From Lepiota brunneoincarnata (lineage: Eukaryota; Basidiomycota; Agaricomycetes; Agaricales; Agaricaceae), in NCBI GenBank assembly GCA_023014365.1, contig JAEBUN010000011.1, positions 682,001 through 746,000 on the forward strand: a stretch of DNA of 64,000 bases, given 5' to 3'. The translations under genes were made by a program, and so were the position numbers. This document shows, piece after piece, positions 12,068-24,454 of the stretch. The notes beneath the pieces are model-generated. The model saw nothing but the letters and a program-made list of their open reading frames with translations. It ran no database searches and had not been told where the DNA came from. How positions within the stretch are numbered: the stretch's first letter is position 1; each line of letters begins with the position of its first letter.

Positions 12068-13122
12068 ATGAAATACCCAATTCGAGTTTTGACCATAGGA
12101 TAAGTCACAGGAGCTTCATCGGGATTCGGTCGAGCCATTACGGACACTGTTCTGAAGAATGGCGAAATCGCAGTCGCAACACATCGAGGGACCAATGCAT
12201 CATCAACAAGACTTGCTGACCTCATTGCAACAGTTGATTTAGAGCGCTTACTAGTGCTGAAATGCGACGTTACCTCCAGAGAGGAAATTCGAGATGCATT
12301 CAATAAAACCATCGAAAAATTCGGTCGTTGCGACGTAGTCTTCAACAGCGCCGGTTACGGCGTTCTGGGTGAAGTCGAGAGTACACCTGAAGATGTGGCT
12401 CGTGATATGTTTGAAGTCAACTTCTGGGGCGCAGCAAACGTGAGTCGGGAGGCTATCCGCGTTTTTCGTGATGTCAATCCTTCCAATGCGGGCGGGCTAT
12501 TGCTTCAAATGAGCTCGGGAACTGGTGTCATTGGGATGCCGGGCATCGGGTATTACTCCGCCAGGTATGCATTTGACTGGTAGTCGACTATGGATAGCTT
12601 GTACTTACGGCTTCGCTGTTGGATATAATCTAGCAAGCATGGTATGTCCTTAGTTCCTATACCGGTGCTGAATCTGAGCGCTTCTAGCTTTGGAGGGACT
12701 CGTCGAGTCCCTCGCGAAAGAGTTGGATCCCGCTTGGAACATAAAGGTTTGCGAAAATTTGTTATGATGCTCTTTTGCCTGATAGAGATTCTTTCTCTCT
12801 CTCTCAAAGGTCTCGCTCCTTGAGCCAGGCTCTTTCAAAACACGCGCCCACAAAGAGAGCCTTGTAACATGTCCCGCCATACCAGCGTATTCTGATCCTG
12901 CATTACCTTCAGCAAATGACCCGCCAATTTATGGTCAAGGGTGTTATTCGGGGAAATGTTTTCCGCGCTGCGGAACGAATCTTTCAGTTTTCAAAGCTGG
13001 AAGCACCGCCTGTGCATTGGGCCATTGGCGAAGAGGCTGTCGCAGGGGTGAGAATGATGGTCAAGAGCACTATAGAAGAGCTCGATGCATTTGAAAGCTG
13101 GGCTGAAGGCCTCATGGATTGA
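12068..13122 (+). pseudogene. Short-chain dehydrogenase/reductase (SDR), spliced, probably disabled
   Basis: Classical SDR that would use NAD(P)H to oxidise or reduce a small-molecule alcohol or ketone. The start at 12068 (MKYPIRVLTIG) is followed at 12101-12103 by an in-frame TAA just before the cofactor motif TGASSGFGRAI. Then come KCDVTSREEI, the NSAGYG motif, a catalytic-loop Ser (QMSSGTGVIG) and YSASK. YSASK is assembled over three exons: one ending 12564, an 8-nt micro-exon 12634-12641, and 12688-12746 (HALEGLVESLAKELDP). The last exon 12810-13122 starts VSLLEPGSFKTRAH. Near 12940 the frame shifts by one base, and the C-terminal helix (FRAAERIFQF ... FESWAEGLMD) is read in a different frame to TGA at 13122. 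The early stop plus the frameshift suggest a recent pseudogene, although sequencing indels could explain the second defect. Usual family length is about 290 aa. Confidence 0.6.
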
Positions 13123-13250
13123 ACCTTTCTCACTATCCTGAGCACTAATAGCCACCTTGGTGATCAAAAGCGCAGGAAGAAATATGTACTTGGTGGAGTG
13201 GATAGTTTATACATCAGTAACCAGAGCCGCCTGAAATGTTGTTAAGAGTC

Positions 13251-13555
13251 TGTAGAATAACTAAGTCTCAGTAGCTCGTAACGCGAGTACTGTATATTCT
13301 ATACCTGTAGAATAACTGAGTCTAACATAGGCATAAGTATCATAGTGGGAAAAACATGAGAAGACTCTACTCACCTCAGTAGCTCGTAACGCGAGTACTG
13401 AGGTGTCTAACGGCAGGCTGGTAGGTATATACACTACCGACGAATATCCATAAACGGGCGGAAACATGCCCAGTGTCGACAAACAATGTACAAACAAAAG
13501 AATCCCTAAACGGGATATGTCGCGGAAAGCTCGACATGAGCTTGCTAGCTCAACA
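13251..13555 (+). mobile_element. Solo LTR, 305 bp, TSD GAGTC
   Basis: Starts TGTAGAATAACTAAG and ends GCTCAACA (TG...CA with TGT/ACA termini). It is flanked by the 5-bp duplication GAGTC at 13246-13250 and 13556-13560. It contains two strong hairpins: arms CCTCAGTA / TACTGAGG with inner CTCG / CGAG, and a shorter upstream copy. A related LTR lies at 51054-51353. Perfect TSDs and no coding DNA indicate LTR-LTR recombination. Confidence 0.85.
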
Positions 13556-13727
13556 GAGTCAGCATTTGTATGCTTCTCAGCCCGAGGGCTCAACTGCTTC
13601 CTAAATCGTGCCATAATCCGGTAGCCTTCTCGTCTTTAGGTGATTGTAAATCATTAAGACGTCCCACTCAACGGGAAAAAAAACATTTGGGTTATAGTTA
13701 TATACTTGACTTGTTTCCATTCGTCAA

Positions 13728-14600
13728 TTAGACTCCATCCACAACCTCTGTTGTCTGTGCTACATCATGCACGTCACCCTCTGGGCGGGTCTGGGAACCC
13801 AATGCACTGTCAGTTTGGGCGAATTGAATTAATGTCAATGGTTTTCCAGCACTATTCCATTCATCCCGCTGGTCGCGAAAGGCCAGCTGCAACGCGGAGG
13901 CTGATGAGAAGAGGCGCAATACCCTAGTAGACTGTCAGTTAATGGAACGTCTACCGCACAGAGTTTGAAGGTAACTCTCACAGCTATCTGAGAATGGATG
14001 GTTCTGTGCAAAGAACACATTGGGATTCTTTGTGATATCCAGAGTGACGAAAACAAGTAACATGGCGGAGTAGAGACATGCAGATTCAACGATGATTTCG
14101 ACGATTGGATTGTATCTTTTTGGATCGCTCAAGCCTCGAGACGCACACTGGACGAATAGAATGCGAAGAGTAATGAGCAATGTTGTTGTGAGATTTGTTG
14201 CGATTGACAAGCAAGAGTATGCGGTGCTGAACTTGGCGAATTCGGCGGATTCCTTGGCAATGGTGAATGCCTCCTTCGTACTTAGGGAAATGACTTGGTC
14301 TGGTATAATTATTCCAGCAAGTACTGAGCAATCTGGGCTCGTTGTCATCGATTTCTTGCAAATAGTGAAGCCAGTTAAGTGCTGTGTGCATGCATGAGCA
14401 GATATATGGTACAATAACCCATGTTAGCAAGTGCAGTCTCTCCGCAAGGATCTTTTTCGGTTTAATACTTGGTACAAAGCTTGGTGCTTCGAAGGTGGCT
14501 TGTTGATATTGATTGTCTGCCGATAATAGTTATGGTTCTCAGGACCAATGTCGAATATAGATCTATAGAGAGTTTAGGAGTTGAATCGTACTGCCATTAA
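13728..14600 (-). pseudogene. Multi-TM membrane protein gene, fragmentary
   Basis: The minus-strand frame at 13935-14414 encodes hydrophobic helices (LSIATNLTTTLLITLRILFV; IVESACLYSAMLLVFVTLDI) of the kind found in agaricomycete 7-TM proteins of unknown function. The 3' exon contains GIAPLLISLRVAAG, then, in a different frame, DEWNSAGKPLTLIQF to a stop at 13728. Splice phases do not join these cleanly (donor GTGAGA after AGATAGCT), so at least one indel is likely. The 5' exon with CSCMHTALNWLHYL is at about 14320-14430. The family is recognised only by TM pattern. Confidence 0.4.
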
Positions 14601-14659
14601 CTAGTCCACAGACCATAGGTTCACAAGGGTAGAGCTAAAGGAATATAGCGTCTTAATCC

Positions 14660-15160
14660 AAGTAACGCTCGTATAAAAGACAAGCAAAGTCTGTATCTCC
14701 TCAAATGTTCTTCATCAATGCAGGCTACTTCTGAATCATAAGCCTGGGATCCTGACACCATACAAAGCATTTGTTTGTGTCGCAAAGCAAACAAAGCTTT
14801 TATCCCTTGTAAAATAATTCATATGACACAAGAAATCAATACCATATCAAGGCAAAAGAAGACTGTTGTTGGTCCTCTCATGTAGGAGGCATGCTGTTAA
14901 ATGTATATATGTTTTTATCTCAGCAGTGCTCCATTGCATCATTGTGGTTGTTAGCACCCAGTGCTGTAATCTCCAATCTACAGTTCAGGGAATACCTATA
15001 ACTTCTCTAGCAAGTATCTTTTCAATCCAAAGTGATGTCCTCCCACTCTTGATGGACAGTCCTAGAGCCAGGACTAACAAATGAAAAGGGAGAATGTTTC
15101 TTCCAGTAAAATCCCATCATGATTTTGATGCAGTGGTTATCCATCTATTTTACTGCATTT
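14660..15160. other. Left edge of AT-rich, CpG-poor island
   Basis: Composition switches here from GC-balanced, CpG-containing DNA to AT-rich DNA with almost no CpG. No gene seen. Confidence 0.5.
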
Positions 15161-15549
15161 TGTTATCAGAAGTCCCCTTAAACCCCCTTATCAGAAGCAT
15201 CCAAAGTATACAAATAGACAGAAGACCTGTCATCCTGAAACAATCAGAAGTACCATCAGAACAATCTATATTTAGATAGATAAGGATATGACTCACTTAC
15301 CTGGGTCCAGATATATATAGTAGGAGCATAGCCACACATAGTAGTATATAAGGATACTGTACCATACCCTTGTATCCTTATCTTAGTGTTATAAAGTTCT
15401 TGCCTCCTATAACTCTTTGCCTCTAAACTGGCTGGACTATAGTGCTCCATCGTCTCCAAGTCACACTTAGTAGGACAGGACCAAGTCTGTATAGACATCC
15501 TGTGTCAAACTCCATGCTACTCAAGAGCAAACCCCTAACCTGGGTAACA
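15161..15549 (+). mobile_element. Solo LTR (Ty3 family, U3 subfamily B), TSD CATTT
   Basis: 389 bp from TGTTATCAGAAG to GGGTAACA, flanked by CATTT at 15156-15160 and 15550-15554. Its 3' half (from ATAGTAGGAGCATAGCC through TATAAGGATAC to GGGTAACA) is shared with the LTRs of the full element at 54183-62310. Its 5' half is of a different type, shared with the LTRs at 26672 and 62699. Confidence 0.9.
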
Positions 15550-16759
15550 CATTTGATCTCCCACCATCCCATTTTGTGGATCTATCCTATCACAACCTAC
15601 CAGCATTTCTTTTGCCCTGGTTCTTCTCTCATAAAACTGAGGGTGATTTGAGCAGCTAAAAAGTATGTAAGCACAGACATTGTAAATACATTGAAGTGCT
15701 GTCCAGTGCAATCACCATCAATGTCCTGCTGCTGCTTGCCTCCTGTGGGACAGGTACATGCAGGAGTCAGGAGTCTTGTGGTCCTCTGCCATGTACATAA
15801 TAAATCTGATTTGATGGCTGCTCATCAGTTTTGAGGTAAGCAAGTGAAGATTCTTGGATATTGCTGTTTGAACCACTACCAATACTGACATGAAGTTCAA
15901 ACCCATAACCAAATATTCAACCAATAGGTTATCCTCTGAACCAGTGCCAAAAAAATGTCAAAAGCCACTGACTGCACCTTATGGGACACAGGAATTGCCA
16001 ATTGATGCAACAATGATTGCTGAAAAGGATCTTCTGAAATTTTTTTACTCTTTAATCGCACTTATTCCTTGACCTTAGTCAGTATTCAAAGATGATGTGT
16101 TAGTTGATCCAATTTCTTTGGTTCTGTATCATGTTGAAATTTGTCCTGAAGAAGGTAGGCAGAAGCATGGTTATCGAATCTGAAGGCAGCACATACCTCT
16201 TCGGGGAAGCTGGGAAGTGCCAGATCATGAGTATATGAGTATGGAGGCACTTCTGCAAGTAAATTATGCAACTCACAAGGATTATATATCCATGTTCTGA
16301 TGTGGTGCATGTAGTAATTTTTGACAGAATGCTCATTTTTTCCAACTTCAATGATGGGCGAGTCTACATACAAGATGTGAAGGGCAAAGGCACTCTGAAG
16401 AGGATAACATCTAATCCTGCTCATTGCTTTGCTGTGCATCCTCGACATCAGGCATCTTGTTGTCTGCATCCTTGAAAATCATACTCATGATTCCCCATCT
16501 GTTTGTTTCCAGCAACTATTCATAGGCTCCACCTGACTTGTAGAAATGGAACCATAATTGACAACTCCATTAGGATGCACAAGCAAACATGACATTGAGA
16601 TTCCTCCGAAAGGCAAGGGGAACAACAATAACCAGGATGTTATTGTCAGAGTCACAACATCTCTTCCATATGGCTTCGTTGGCCTTGGATTTTCATCCTC
16701 ACTGAAACTTAGGCCATCATAAGTGGATGCTGATGATCTGCAACCACCCTGCCCCATTA
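15550..16759. other. AT-rich region with weak minus-strand coding remnants
   Basis: Frames at 16086-16469 and 16485-16757 (-) have some protein character, the second with a hydrophobic run LTITSWLLLFPLPFGG. They are short, not joined by clear splice sites, and match nothing I recognise. They could be remnants of a decayed gene or repeat. Confidence 0.25.
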
Positions 16760-17425
16760 TTGATCAGAATTCAGTTTTGCAGTAGCAGAATTTATGGCTG
16801 GATTGTAAGTCACCAAATACCTTGACCATTCTAGGACCTGAGCTGAGAATTGCATTTAGTTTGGAGAGGTCACCCAGTGAAGTTGCAACAATCCAAACTA
16901 CAATAATAGCACAGCACGGTATTCTCAAGTATGCTTATTCTAAATGTTCTGGGCATTACAACTCAAATCCTGGCATTGGTAGCAGGGTGGAAATGCATAC
17001 GTACCATTGGCTGGGCAGCCATGTACAATGGCTGTATCTCTCTCCAGATTATAGTTATGCCAGCACAGACCAGATTTCTGTTACCTTCGGGTGCTAGCAG
17101 TGCCCTGCATTCTTGTTCAGTTCTGGAGACTGCCTGACTCTTTTCTGATCAACAAGCACTGGCCCTGCATATCCCACCCCAACAGCATTAAATGTCACCT
17201 TGCCACTTTATAAAATTACAGTGACCCATTTTCCAGTTAACAACATAGACCTTTGGAGGAACAACAACTACCCTTCTTTCATGAACAAGCTTGGATTTAC
17301 TTAGATGCTGACCTTGTCACCCAAAGTCCCCAATTACATACAATTCAGTCCTTTGTCTCACTTGTTTTCTGAATTTCAATATAAATTTGGCTCAAATGCC
17401 AGAGTGTTATGATTCAAAATGGTGC
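16760..17425. repeat. Direct repeat copy 1 (about 0.65 kb)
   Basis: Aligns along its whole length, with scattered transitions and small indels, to 27180-27810 in the same orientation. The shared sequence starts near TTGATCA and ends at GAGTGTTATGATTCAAA. It lacks TG...CA ends. Both copies have interrupted minus-strand frames with hydrophobic runs, so it may be a fragment of an unclassified repeat or a duplicated gene piece. Confidence 0.75.
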
Positions 17426-17879
17426 TATTAATGATTATGATAAACATGAATATTGATGATGTGGTTGATTAAAACTGGAGGATGGCTGAGTGCACATATA
17501 TTAGTATTAGTCTTTTGTATTCTTTGGATAGTATATATCTCTTCTGCATGAAGACTTCAAGAAGCTGTTACATATATACATGTACACCATTTACTTTACA
17601 GAACAAAATGCACTATTGGTTGTATTTCCAGCTATTTCTGAAAGCCTTCCATAAAAAAATTGAAAGAATTCTGTTGCCCTTTGGAATGTTCTGCACAGTT
17701 AGCTCTACAAAACTTAACTAGTAAATTGCTCCAGTACTTACCTTATCTATCTTGCCACTACCTGGCTGCTAACTACTGCTCAGTCATCAAAGTACCAGGG
17801 AGGCTGTAAAATAAATTGCCATCAGATAAAACCAGCACAAGGTACAGTACTTTGAATAGCATGTTTACTCACAATCTAA
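17426..17879. other. AT-rich spacer, nothing recognised
   Basis: Between the direct repeat and the first degenerate minisatellite units. No gene or repeat identified. Confidence 0.4.
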
Positions 17880-18710
17880 GAGAGCCAATTGCCTGTGAAC
17901 ATCAATGTTTGTCAAGGGATAAAGATTACTCACAAACTATAGAATAAATGGTAAGAAAAATCAATATTTCTTGGGGTAATGGTAAGATGTAGTGATACCT
18001 CCTAAGATACAGAAAGGTGATCAATACCATTGACAATAAACAGAATGAAAATACAAACTGTCTGGAAAGTGGCAAAAAACAAAATAGGTAAGCATCTATA
18101 TAAAGTGATGGAAAAGAACCAAATACATTCTAAAAATAAAAAATAGGTGTTAGAAAGGTTAGCTAAATAGCATTAACAGAAGGATACAAACTTCCTGCAA
18201 GATAAAGAATGAAAAAAGGTTAGCAGTTATCAATTGAGTAGATCAATAAATACTAACATCCTGAAAATGATGATAGAAGATGAATATATCAATACTTCAT
18301 ATATAACTGAAGAACTGACCTCCTGGAAAATAAGAGGTGGTATAAACTCAGTGGTTGGAAAATAGCACACAAGACTAAAGTACCCACTCTCTAGAAGATA
18401 AAGATATATATAAGCTAGGTTAGTATTTCAAGTACATGATATGAAATTGGAGAACCCTACTTGCTAAAGGATAAGAATGAAGATAGACAAGGTCAGTATT
18501 TCAAACATAAGTCACAAACCAGAAAACTCACCATCTGAGAGATAAGAATGAAGATAGAGAAGATCAGTGTTTCAAATATAGGTCACAAACTGGAGAACCC
18601 ACAATCTAAGAGGTGAAAATGAAAACAGCTGAGGTTAGTGTTCCAAACACAGGTTACAAACTGGAGAGCCCACCTCCTGAGAGGTGAAAATGAAGACAGA
18701 CAAGGTCAGT

Positions 18711-19112
18711 TGTTATCAGAATTCCACATCAGAAGGACAGTTATGTTTAGTTTGCTCTCTCACATCAAATGTCACTATGAAACCATCAGTAGTGTACATC
18801 AGAAGGACTATATTTAGCTTATGCCTCATTGTCTTATCTCTGACTCATAATTACTTGAGTTCATCCACTTATAGTAGGAGCATAGCCACACTTAGTATTA
18901 TATATGTATGTAAGGATACAGTACATTACCATGTATCCCTATCTTAGTGTTATACAGTTCTTGCCTCCTATACCTCTTTGCCCTTAAACCAGCTAGACTT
19001 ATAGTGCTCCATCATCTCCAAGTCACACCTAGTAAGGACAAGACCAAGTCTGTATAGACATCTTGCCCTGAACACTGTGCTACTCAAGAGTGAACCCCTA
19101 ACCTGGGTAACA
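18711..19112 (+). mobile_element. Solo LTR (Ty3 family, U3 subfamily A), TSD TCAGT
   Basis: 402 bp from TGTTATCAGAATTCC to CTGGGTAACA. TSD TCAGT at 18706-18710 and 19113-19117 is the minisatellite's own AGGTCAGTG motif, so the insertion post-dates the array. It is closest to the LTRs of the full element at 54183-62310, sharing the ATGTCACTATGAAACCAT block. Confidence 0.9.
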
Positions 19113-19373
19113 TCAGTGCTCCAAACACAGGTCACAAACTGGGGAACCCACAATCTGAGAGGTAAAAATGAAGATAGACAAGGTTAGTGTTTCAAACATA
19201 GGTTACAAACTAGAGAACCCACAATCTGAGAGGTGAAATGAAGACAGCTAAGGTTAGTGTTTCAAACACAGGTCACAAACTGGAGAATCCACCTCCTGAG
19301 AGGTGAAAATGAAGATAGACAAGGTTAATGTTTCAAATACAGATCACAAACTGGAGAACCCACTCTGAGAAGT

Positions 19374-20210
19374 TGTTATAGTGATGCTGGTCTTCATGCT
19401 TGAAAGTGCAACTAGTGTTGAGTGTATCGTTATGTAAGGCTGCTATGAGTTCTTGGGGGTAAAAGACTGTCTTTCGCGTACCTACATGGCACATATTTTA
19501 TAGACTCGAATGTCCAAATTTCTATAAGTTTTGGAACTAAAAGGAAGGTAGGATATGTAAAATAAGAGAATGAGGCTGAGATAATGAGTGAATTTATACA
19601 TAACTAGAGATAATCATGATGTCCTTGCATAGCCGAGAGGATGTCCCTACAGTTAACTTCACCCAAGTCAACAATTGCTCTAAGAGACTCTTTGCAAGCT
19701 CTCAAGGTATTCCTCACTAACTTAGAGATTAAGACTTTTAGAGGATGACTTAAGAGTTCAAGCAAGTAGGTAAATCTCCACCAGATAACCAAGTAGAAAC
19801 TTAAGAGTTTCTCTTGGTCAACTGGAGGTCTTATATATTATTCAAAGATACTATTAATACATGTTCCTGTATTAAAGAAGTATGAGAGAAGCCTAAGAAG
19901 TATAGAAGAAGGATAAGAAGTATAAGAGAAGTTGAGAAGCATAAAAGTTGGAACTTCTCTTATGAACTATGTTTAACTATCTAAGAATAACTATCTAAAC
20001 ATAGTTATCTATTAATAGTTAATAGTATGAGAAAATATAACAAATTGAGAAAATATTATGTAACAGATCAAAATGAAGATGGTTACATAATAAAGAAACA
20101 AAACAAAATAGAAAAGAAAAAGATATTCATAATGCTTTAGTATATTGCAACTAAAGACTTTTGGCATAATAAGTCCAAGTCATAAGTCAAAGTAAGGATG
20201 TATCATAACA
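19374..20210. mobile_element. Solo LTR of a second family, 837 bp, TSD GAAGT
   Basis: Begins TGTTATAGTGATG and ends TATCATAACA (TGTTAT/ATAACA inverted termini). It is flanked by GAAGT at 19369-19373 and 20211-20215, again minisatellite sequence. It is very AT-rich, has no open frame of note and is unlike the 385-400 bp LTR family. Confidence 0.85.
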
Positions 20211-21110
20211 GAAGTGAAAATGAAGATATATAAGATCAGTGTGTCAAATATGGGTCATAAACTGGAGAACTCACATTCTGAGAGGTGAAATGAAGACAGA
20301 CAAGGTCAGTATGTCAAATACAGGTCACAAAATAGAGAACTCACAATCTGAGAGGTGAAATGAAGATAGACAAGGTTAGTGTTTCAAACATAGGTCATAA
20401 ACTGGAGAACCCACAATCTGAGAGCTGAAAATAAAGATGCACAAGGTCAGTATTTTAAACACAGGTCACAAATTGGAGAACTCACTCTCTGAGAGGTGAA
20501 AATGAAGATCCATAAGGTCAGTGGTTCAGATACAGGTCATAGGCTGAAGAACCTACTCTCTGAGAGGTGAAAATATATACAAGGTTAGTGTTTCAAACAC
20601 AGGTCACAGATTGGAGAACCTACCTTCTGAGAGGTGAAAACAAAGACAGACAAGGTTAGTTTGTCAAACACAGATCACAGGCTGGAGAACCTACCTTCTG
20701 AGAGGTGAAAATGAAGATAGACAAGGTCAGTGTTTCAAATACAGGTCACAAACTGGAAAACCCACAAGTTAAGAGGTAAAGATGAAGACAGACAAGGTCA
20801 GTGTTTCAAATATCAGTCACAAACTGGAGAACCCACTCTCTGAGAGGTGAGAATGAAGATACACAAGGTTAGTGTTGCAAATACAGGTCACAAACTGGAG
20901 AACCAACCTCCTGAGAGGTGAAAATGAAGATAGCTGAGGTCAGTATTTCAAATACAGGTCACAAACTGGAAAACCAACCTCCTAAGGGGTGAAAATGAAG
21001 ACAGACAAGGTCAGTGTTTCAAACACAGGTTACAAACTGGAGAACCCACTCTCTGAGAGGGGAAAATGAAAACAGACAGGTTAGTGTTTCAAGTTTAGCT
21101 GACAAAAATG

Positions 21111-24100
21111 CAAAACCTACTTGCTAACATAGAAATAGAGTAAAATTCATCAAAGTCAATATGTCAATCATTGCAACTACTCAATCTGACCAGCTACTTA
21201 CAGTTTGCTTTAGGTGGATGTTTTGCAATAGGCATATATCTTGAGTATCTCCTATTTTAGATTGATAGCCTATTCTCTGCCCCAGTGCAGTATCTGCTTC
21301 TAACATCTGGAACCAACTGTCATATTTTTGGCTAAAGCATAATTTCTTGTTTCAAAATCAATACCAAGGAGGTAATTGGACTTACCAGTCAATTGATACA
21401 CCTTTATAGCCACTAGCATCATTCCAGGCCTTGCACCAGAGATATTTATACCTTTTATTGTGAGTGTATTGTCACTGCACAAGAATTGCACTCATGACAA
21501 TCCTTGTCCCAGGCTGAACCCTGGACCAATCATTTTCTCCTGTAATTGGGACAACCTTACCACCCTCATCAATGCAGAGGTTGTACATGCTGCTTTCAAT
21601 ATATGGCCACTGCACACATACTTCCAATCTGTCTGTTCTCATGAGTGTGGAAATGACACCCAAAAAGACCTGTTTCAATCCAATCAGTGAATTGCCAGGC
21701 TATCTGAGTCCATTGATACACCTTGAACATGTACCTCATGCGACACTGCAAGGGATGTAGGCAATGGCTACTCCTTCCAGGTTGCATCCACCAAGATGAT
21801 TCCCATTGCAAAACCAGCTGCGGGTCATGGTGCCAGAGGGGCAAACAACTGAGGGTTCACTGCTATAAGCAAGGTACTCATAAACTGACAGACAAGTGTT
21901 TTCAGAACAATATTCTCCATCTTGATTCACAAGAACACTCTTATGGTACATGCCAACATATAGAATTTGATGTCATTGGAGCATTGGTGAATCACCTGTG
22001 CAATGGTTGTGTATCGGACCTTGCGCTTTGTCCCCAACTCCTTCAGAATTGTCAAGGCTTCATTCAGTTTACTAGGATTATTAGGAGGTATGTAGATGTT
22101 GAGAGTATATGGACATATGCAGTCAAAATATTGTGATAGACATTGATTTCCTTGGAGGAAACACCTGGGGCAGTAGCAAGATGATCATTCAGCCAACAGA
22201 GCCTCATCTCAAGAGTCTCAGCATCTCAACTGTTCTGTTTAATTTTCTGAAAATCAGGATTAGCTTCCTGGTCAATCTAGACAAATGGATACTATAAGAA
22301 CTCATGTTGATAATTTGGAGGGCTGCTAGCAAGCTGCCAACGACTGCTTTCAAGGGAGGCCTGGCAACTGGGATGTATGTGCTTAGAGCCCGACTTGGGT
22401 ATGGGCAACCATTTTGCTATGTAGTTATGGAGTGTCATGGAGGGCCTCTCAATAGTATTTGGTGAAATCCAATGAATAGTGAAAACCCTTGAGAAATGGG
22501 AGGGGTTTGAGTCCATAGCCTATTTTGAACAATACTATGGAGGATGATAGTGGGCACTGAGGATGAAGGTTTGAGAGGTGGACAAAGAAGCAAAGAGTCA
22601 AGCTGTGGATGGAAGCCTGAAGGTGGCACCTGTGCATGTCTTTAAGAACCTGATATAATCAATATTGATGACTATTAATATTTACAGCACTGATAATGCT
22701 GAGAGGAGGTGTGTAACATCTGCTAAATCACAAGGTAAAGGATCCTCAGCTTGCATCACCCATGAATTGCAAGTCTGAGTGTTACTGCTTGTGCACTGAA
22801 GGACAGAAGGTGCACATGATTACTTGGTGTACATGGTATAATGAACCATGAGAACCATGATTCTGTTCAGTTTGGACATGATGTGCAGTTGTGCATCCCA
22901 TGATTTGATGATCAGTCAATGGTAGTGTGATATGCAACAACGATTCCTTGTTTGACATTCAGTGTTCAATGTTTCAATGTTTCAATTGTTACCTGAATGA
23001 CCCCTCTGCTCAATAACCACCATAGTGATTTCAAACAGATACTACACCTGCATTGTCTTCATAACTCATATGCTCACCCAAGAATGCACAGTACAGTAGA
23101 GGCAGTGACTTGGCCAGTGCCAGCATCATCCTGCTGTTAAGTACCCTGCAGAAGCTCACAATCTGAATGTTGAAATCATCCCAAGAAGGTGTATAGCAAC
23201 AATGGCATATATTTGAGGGGAGACAACTGGCAGGGGTAAGGGAGGTAAACAGACAGTGTAACTACTTGAGAACAACAGGTATATAAGTGTAACTACAGTG
23301 AGGCTACCATAAGGCAGTCAGCTACTCCAGTGATCAGCATTCCATCAGTTTGCTGGAATCACCAATTCCTAACACCGAAGCGTGGCCCTATTCATGCTGC
23401 TTGGACAATGCAGGATTGAACAGAAATCAGATCTGTGCATTATCTGCAGAGGACACCAGTGTCTTGTATGTATGTATGTGCGATTGCTCCAGGCTTGTAC
23501 TCCAGGACTTGACTCAAGTGGACTATATTGGTGCTGGGTTCTCAATCCCATCGCTCACCTTCCACTTGCCATTGCCAGATAATACACAAACCATCTCCCT
23601 TTTATGAATAAAAGGAGTGTGCTTTGGGCTAGTACCTACTCTATATTTATACACCCCATTCAACTGGATGTACCCATAAACAAAGTCCCATCCCACATGT
23701 CAGCAGCACTACTTGCCCTGCACACCAATGTGGCAAAGGAATCTCATTTGTTGCCAACCTTATGCTTTCATCCTGCCCCAGCAACCCAAGCCACAACCCA
23801 ATGATCATCATCCACAAATCAATCCCCTATTGCAGGGAGTAAACCTGTCTGCACAACTACATATATCAGGCTATTTTGAACTACTACCAAGGTGCTACCA
23901 TACAGGATCACATGAGAACAGAACAGCAAATGATATGGTGGCAGACTGCCCAAAATAAAATGGTTCTGAGTCAGGTATCTCAGAAGCACAAGCAGGAAAC
24001 AAGAGGGTTGATGTTAGGAAACAATCAGTCTCTTTTTTGAGGAACGGAATGCCAGTGCTTCCTTTGTATTTATCCATGTCCTTCCAGATTTATGCTGGAG

Positions 24101-24355
24101 ACTTCAACACATTTTGGTATCCCAAAGATCTCTCTTGTCTTGGCATGGTTGATTGTAAATGGAAAGGATTATGGCACTCATTTCTTCATCATTCCTCTAT
24201 GCAACAAATGTGGGATGTATCAAGGTGTTGAGTCCATTGTACTTCCCCCCACAGTGGCACACAGCCATTCAACTGGTCCATCACCTGTTTCAACAACATA
24301 CACATAGTGTAAGGGGATAATCCACAAACACCCCTAAGCCTCCCAGCACACTGTA
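21111..24355. other. AT-rich, CpG-poor stretch with coding relics
   Basis: No intact gene. Apart from the ubiquitin-like relic annotated separately, short minus-strand Pro/Ser-rich frames at 22292-22637 and several small frames at 23350-24310 cannot be linked or recognised. Confidence 0.35.
21300..21850 (-). pseudogene. Decayed gene remnant with ubiquitin-like-domain resemblance
   Basis: The minus-strand frame at 21472-21678 contains YNLCIDEGGKVVPITGENDW then SRVQPGTRIVMSAILVQ. This resembles the end of the ubiquitin-like domain found in many agaricomycete proteins (hydrophobic D-E-x-G..I....W...V.PG..I.MS). The flanking frames (to 21300 and up to 21844) are in other registers with in-frame stops. 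The resemblance is a short pattern match only. Confidence 0.3.
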
Positions 24356-24383
24356 CAGTACAGTAACAAAAGTTTTGCGAAAA
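24356..24383. repeat. Tc1 element terminal inverted repeat, left
   Basis: 28 bp, paired with 25574-25601. The inner 16 bp (AAAAGTTTTGCGAAAA) match exactly. Confidence 0.9.
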
Positions 24384-24454
24384 CAACAAAGACAAATAAT
24401 GCATTAATCGTTAAAAATATTCACTACACTACCACAACTGCATCTAAAATTATG

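Larger units (their letters stand above)
17880..21110. repeat. 71-bp minisatellite array, interrupted by two solo LTRs
   Basis: Tandem units of about 71 bp with consensus blocks GAGAGGTGAAAATGAAGA, then CAAGGTCAGTGTTTCAAA, then ACAGGTCACAAACTGGAGAA, then CCCACCTCCT or CCCACTCTCT. Units are regular from about 18480 to 18710, 19113 to 19373 and 20211 to 21080, and progressively degenerate towards 17880 on the left. Between them sit a 402-bp LTR (18711-19112) and an 837-bp LTR (19374-20210), each with a 5-bp TSD made from minisatellite sequence. No unit is coding. Confidence 0.9.

Noticed and set aside
17880..21110. CRISPR-like repeat array
   Set aside because: Units are directly adjacent and degenerate, with no unique spacers, in a eukaryotic context; it is a minisatellite.
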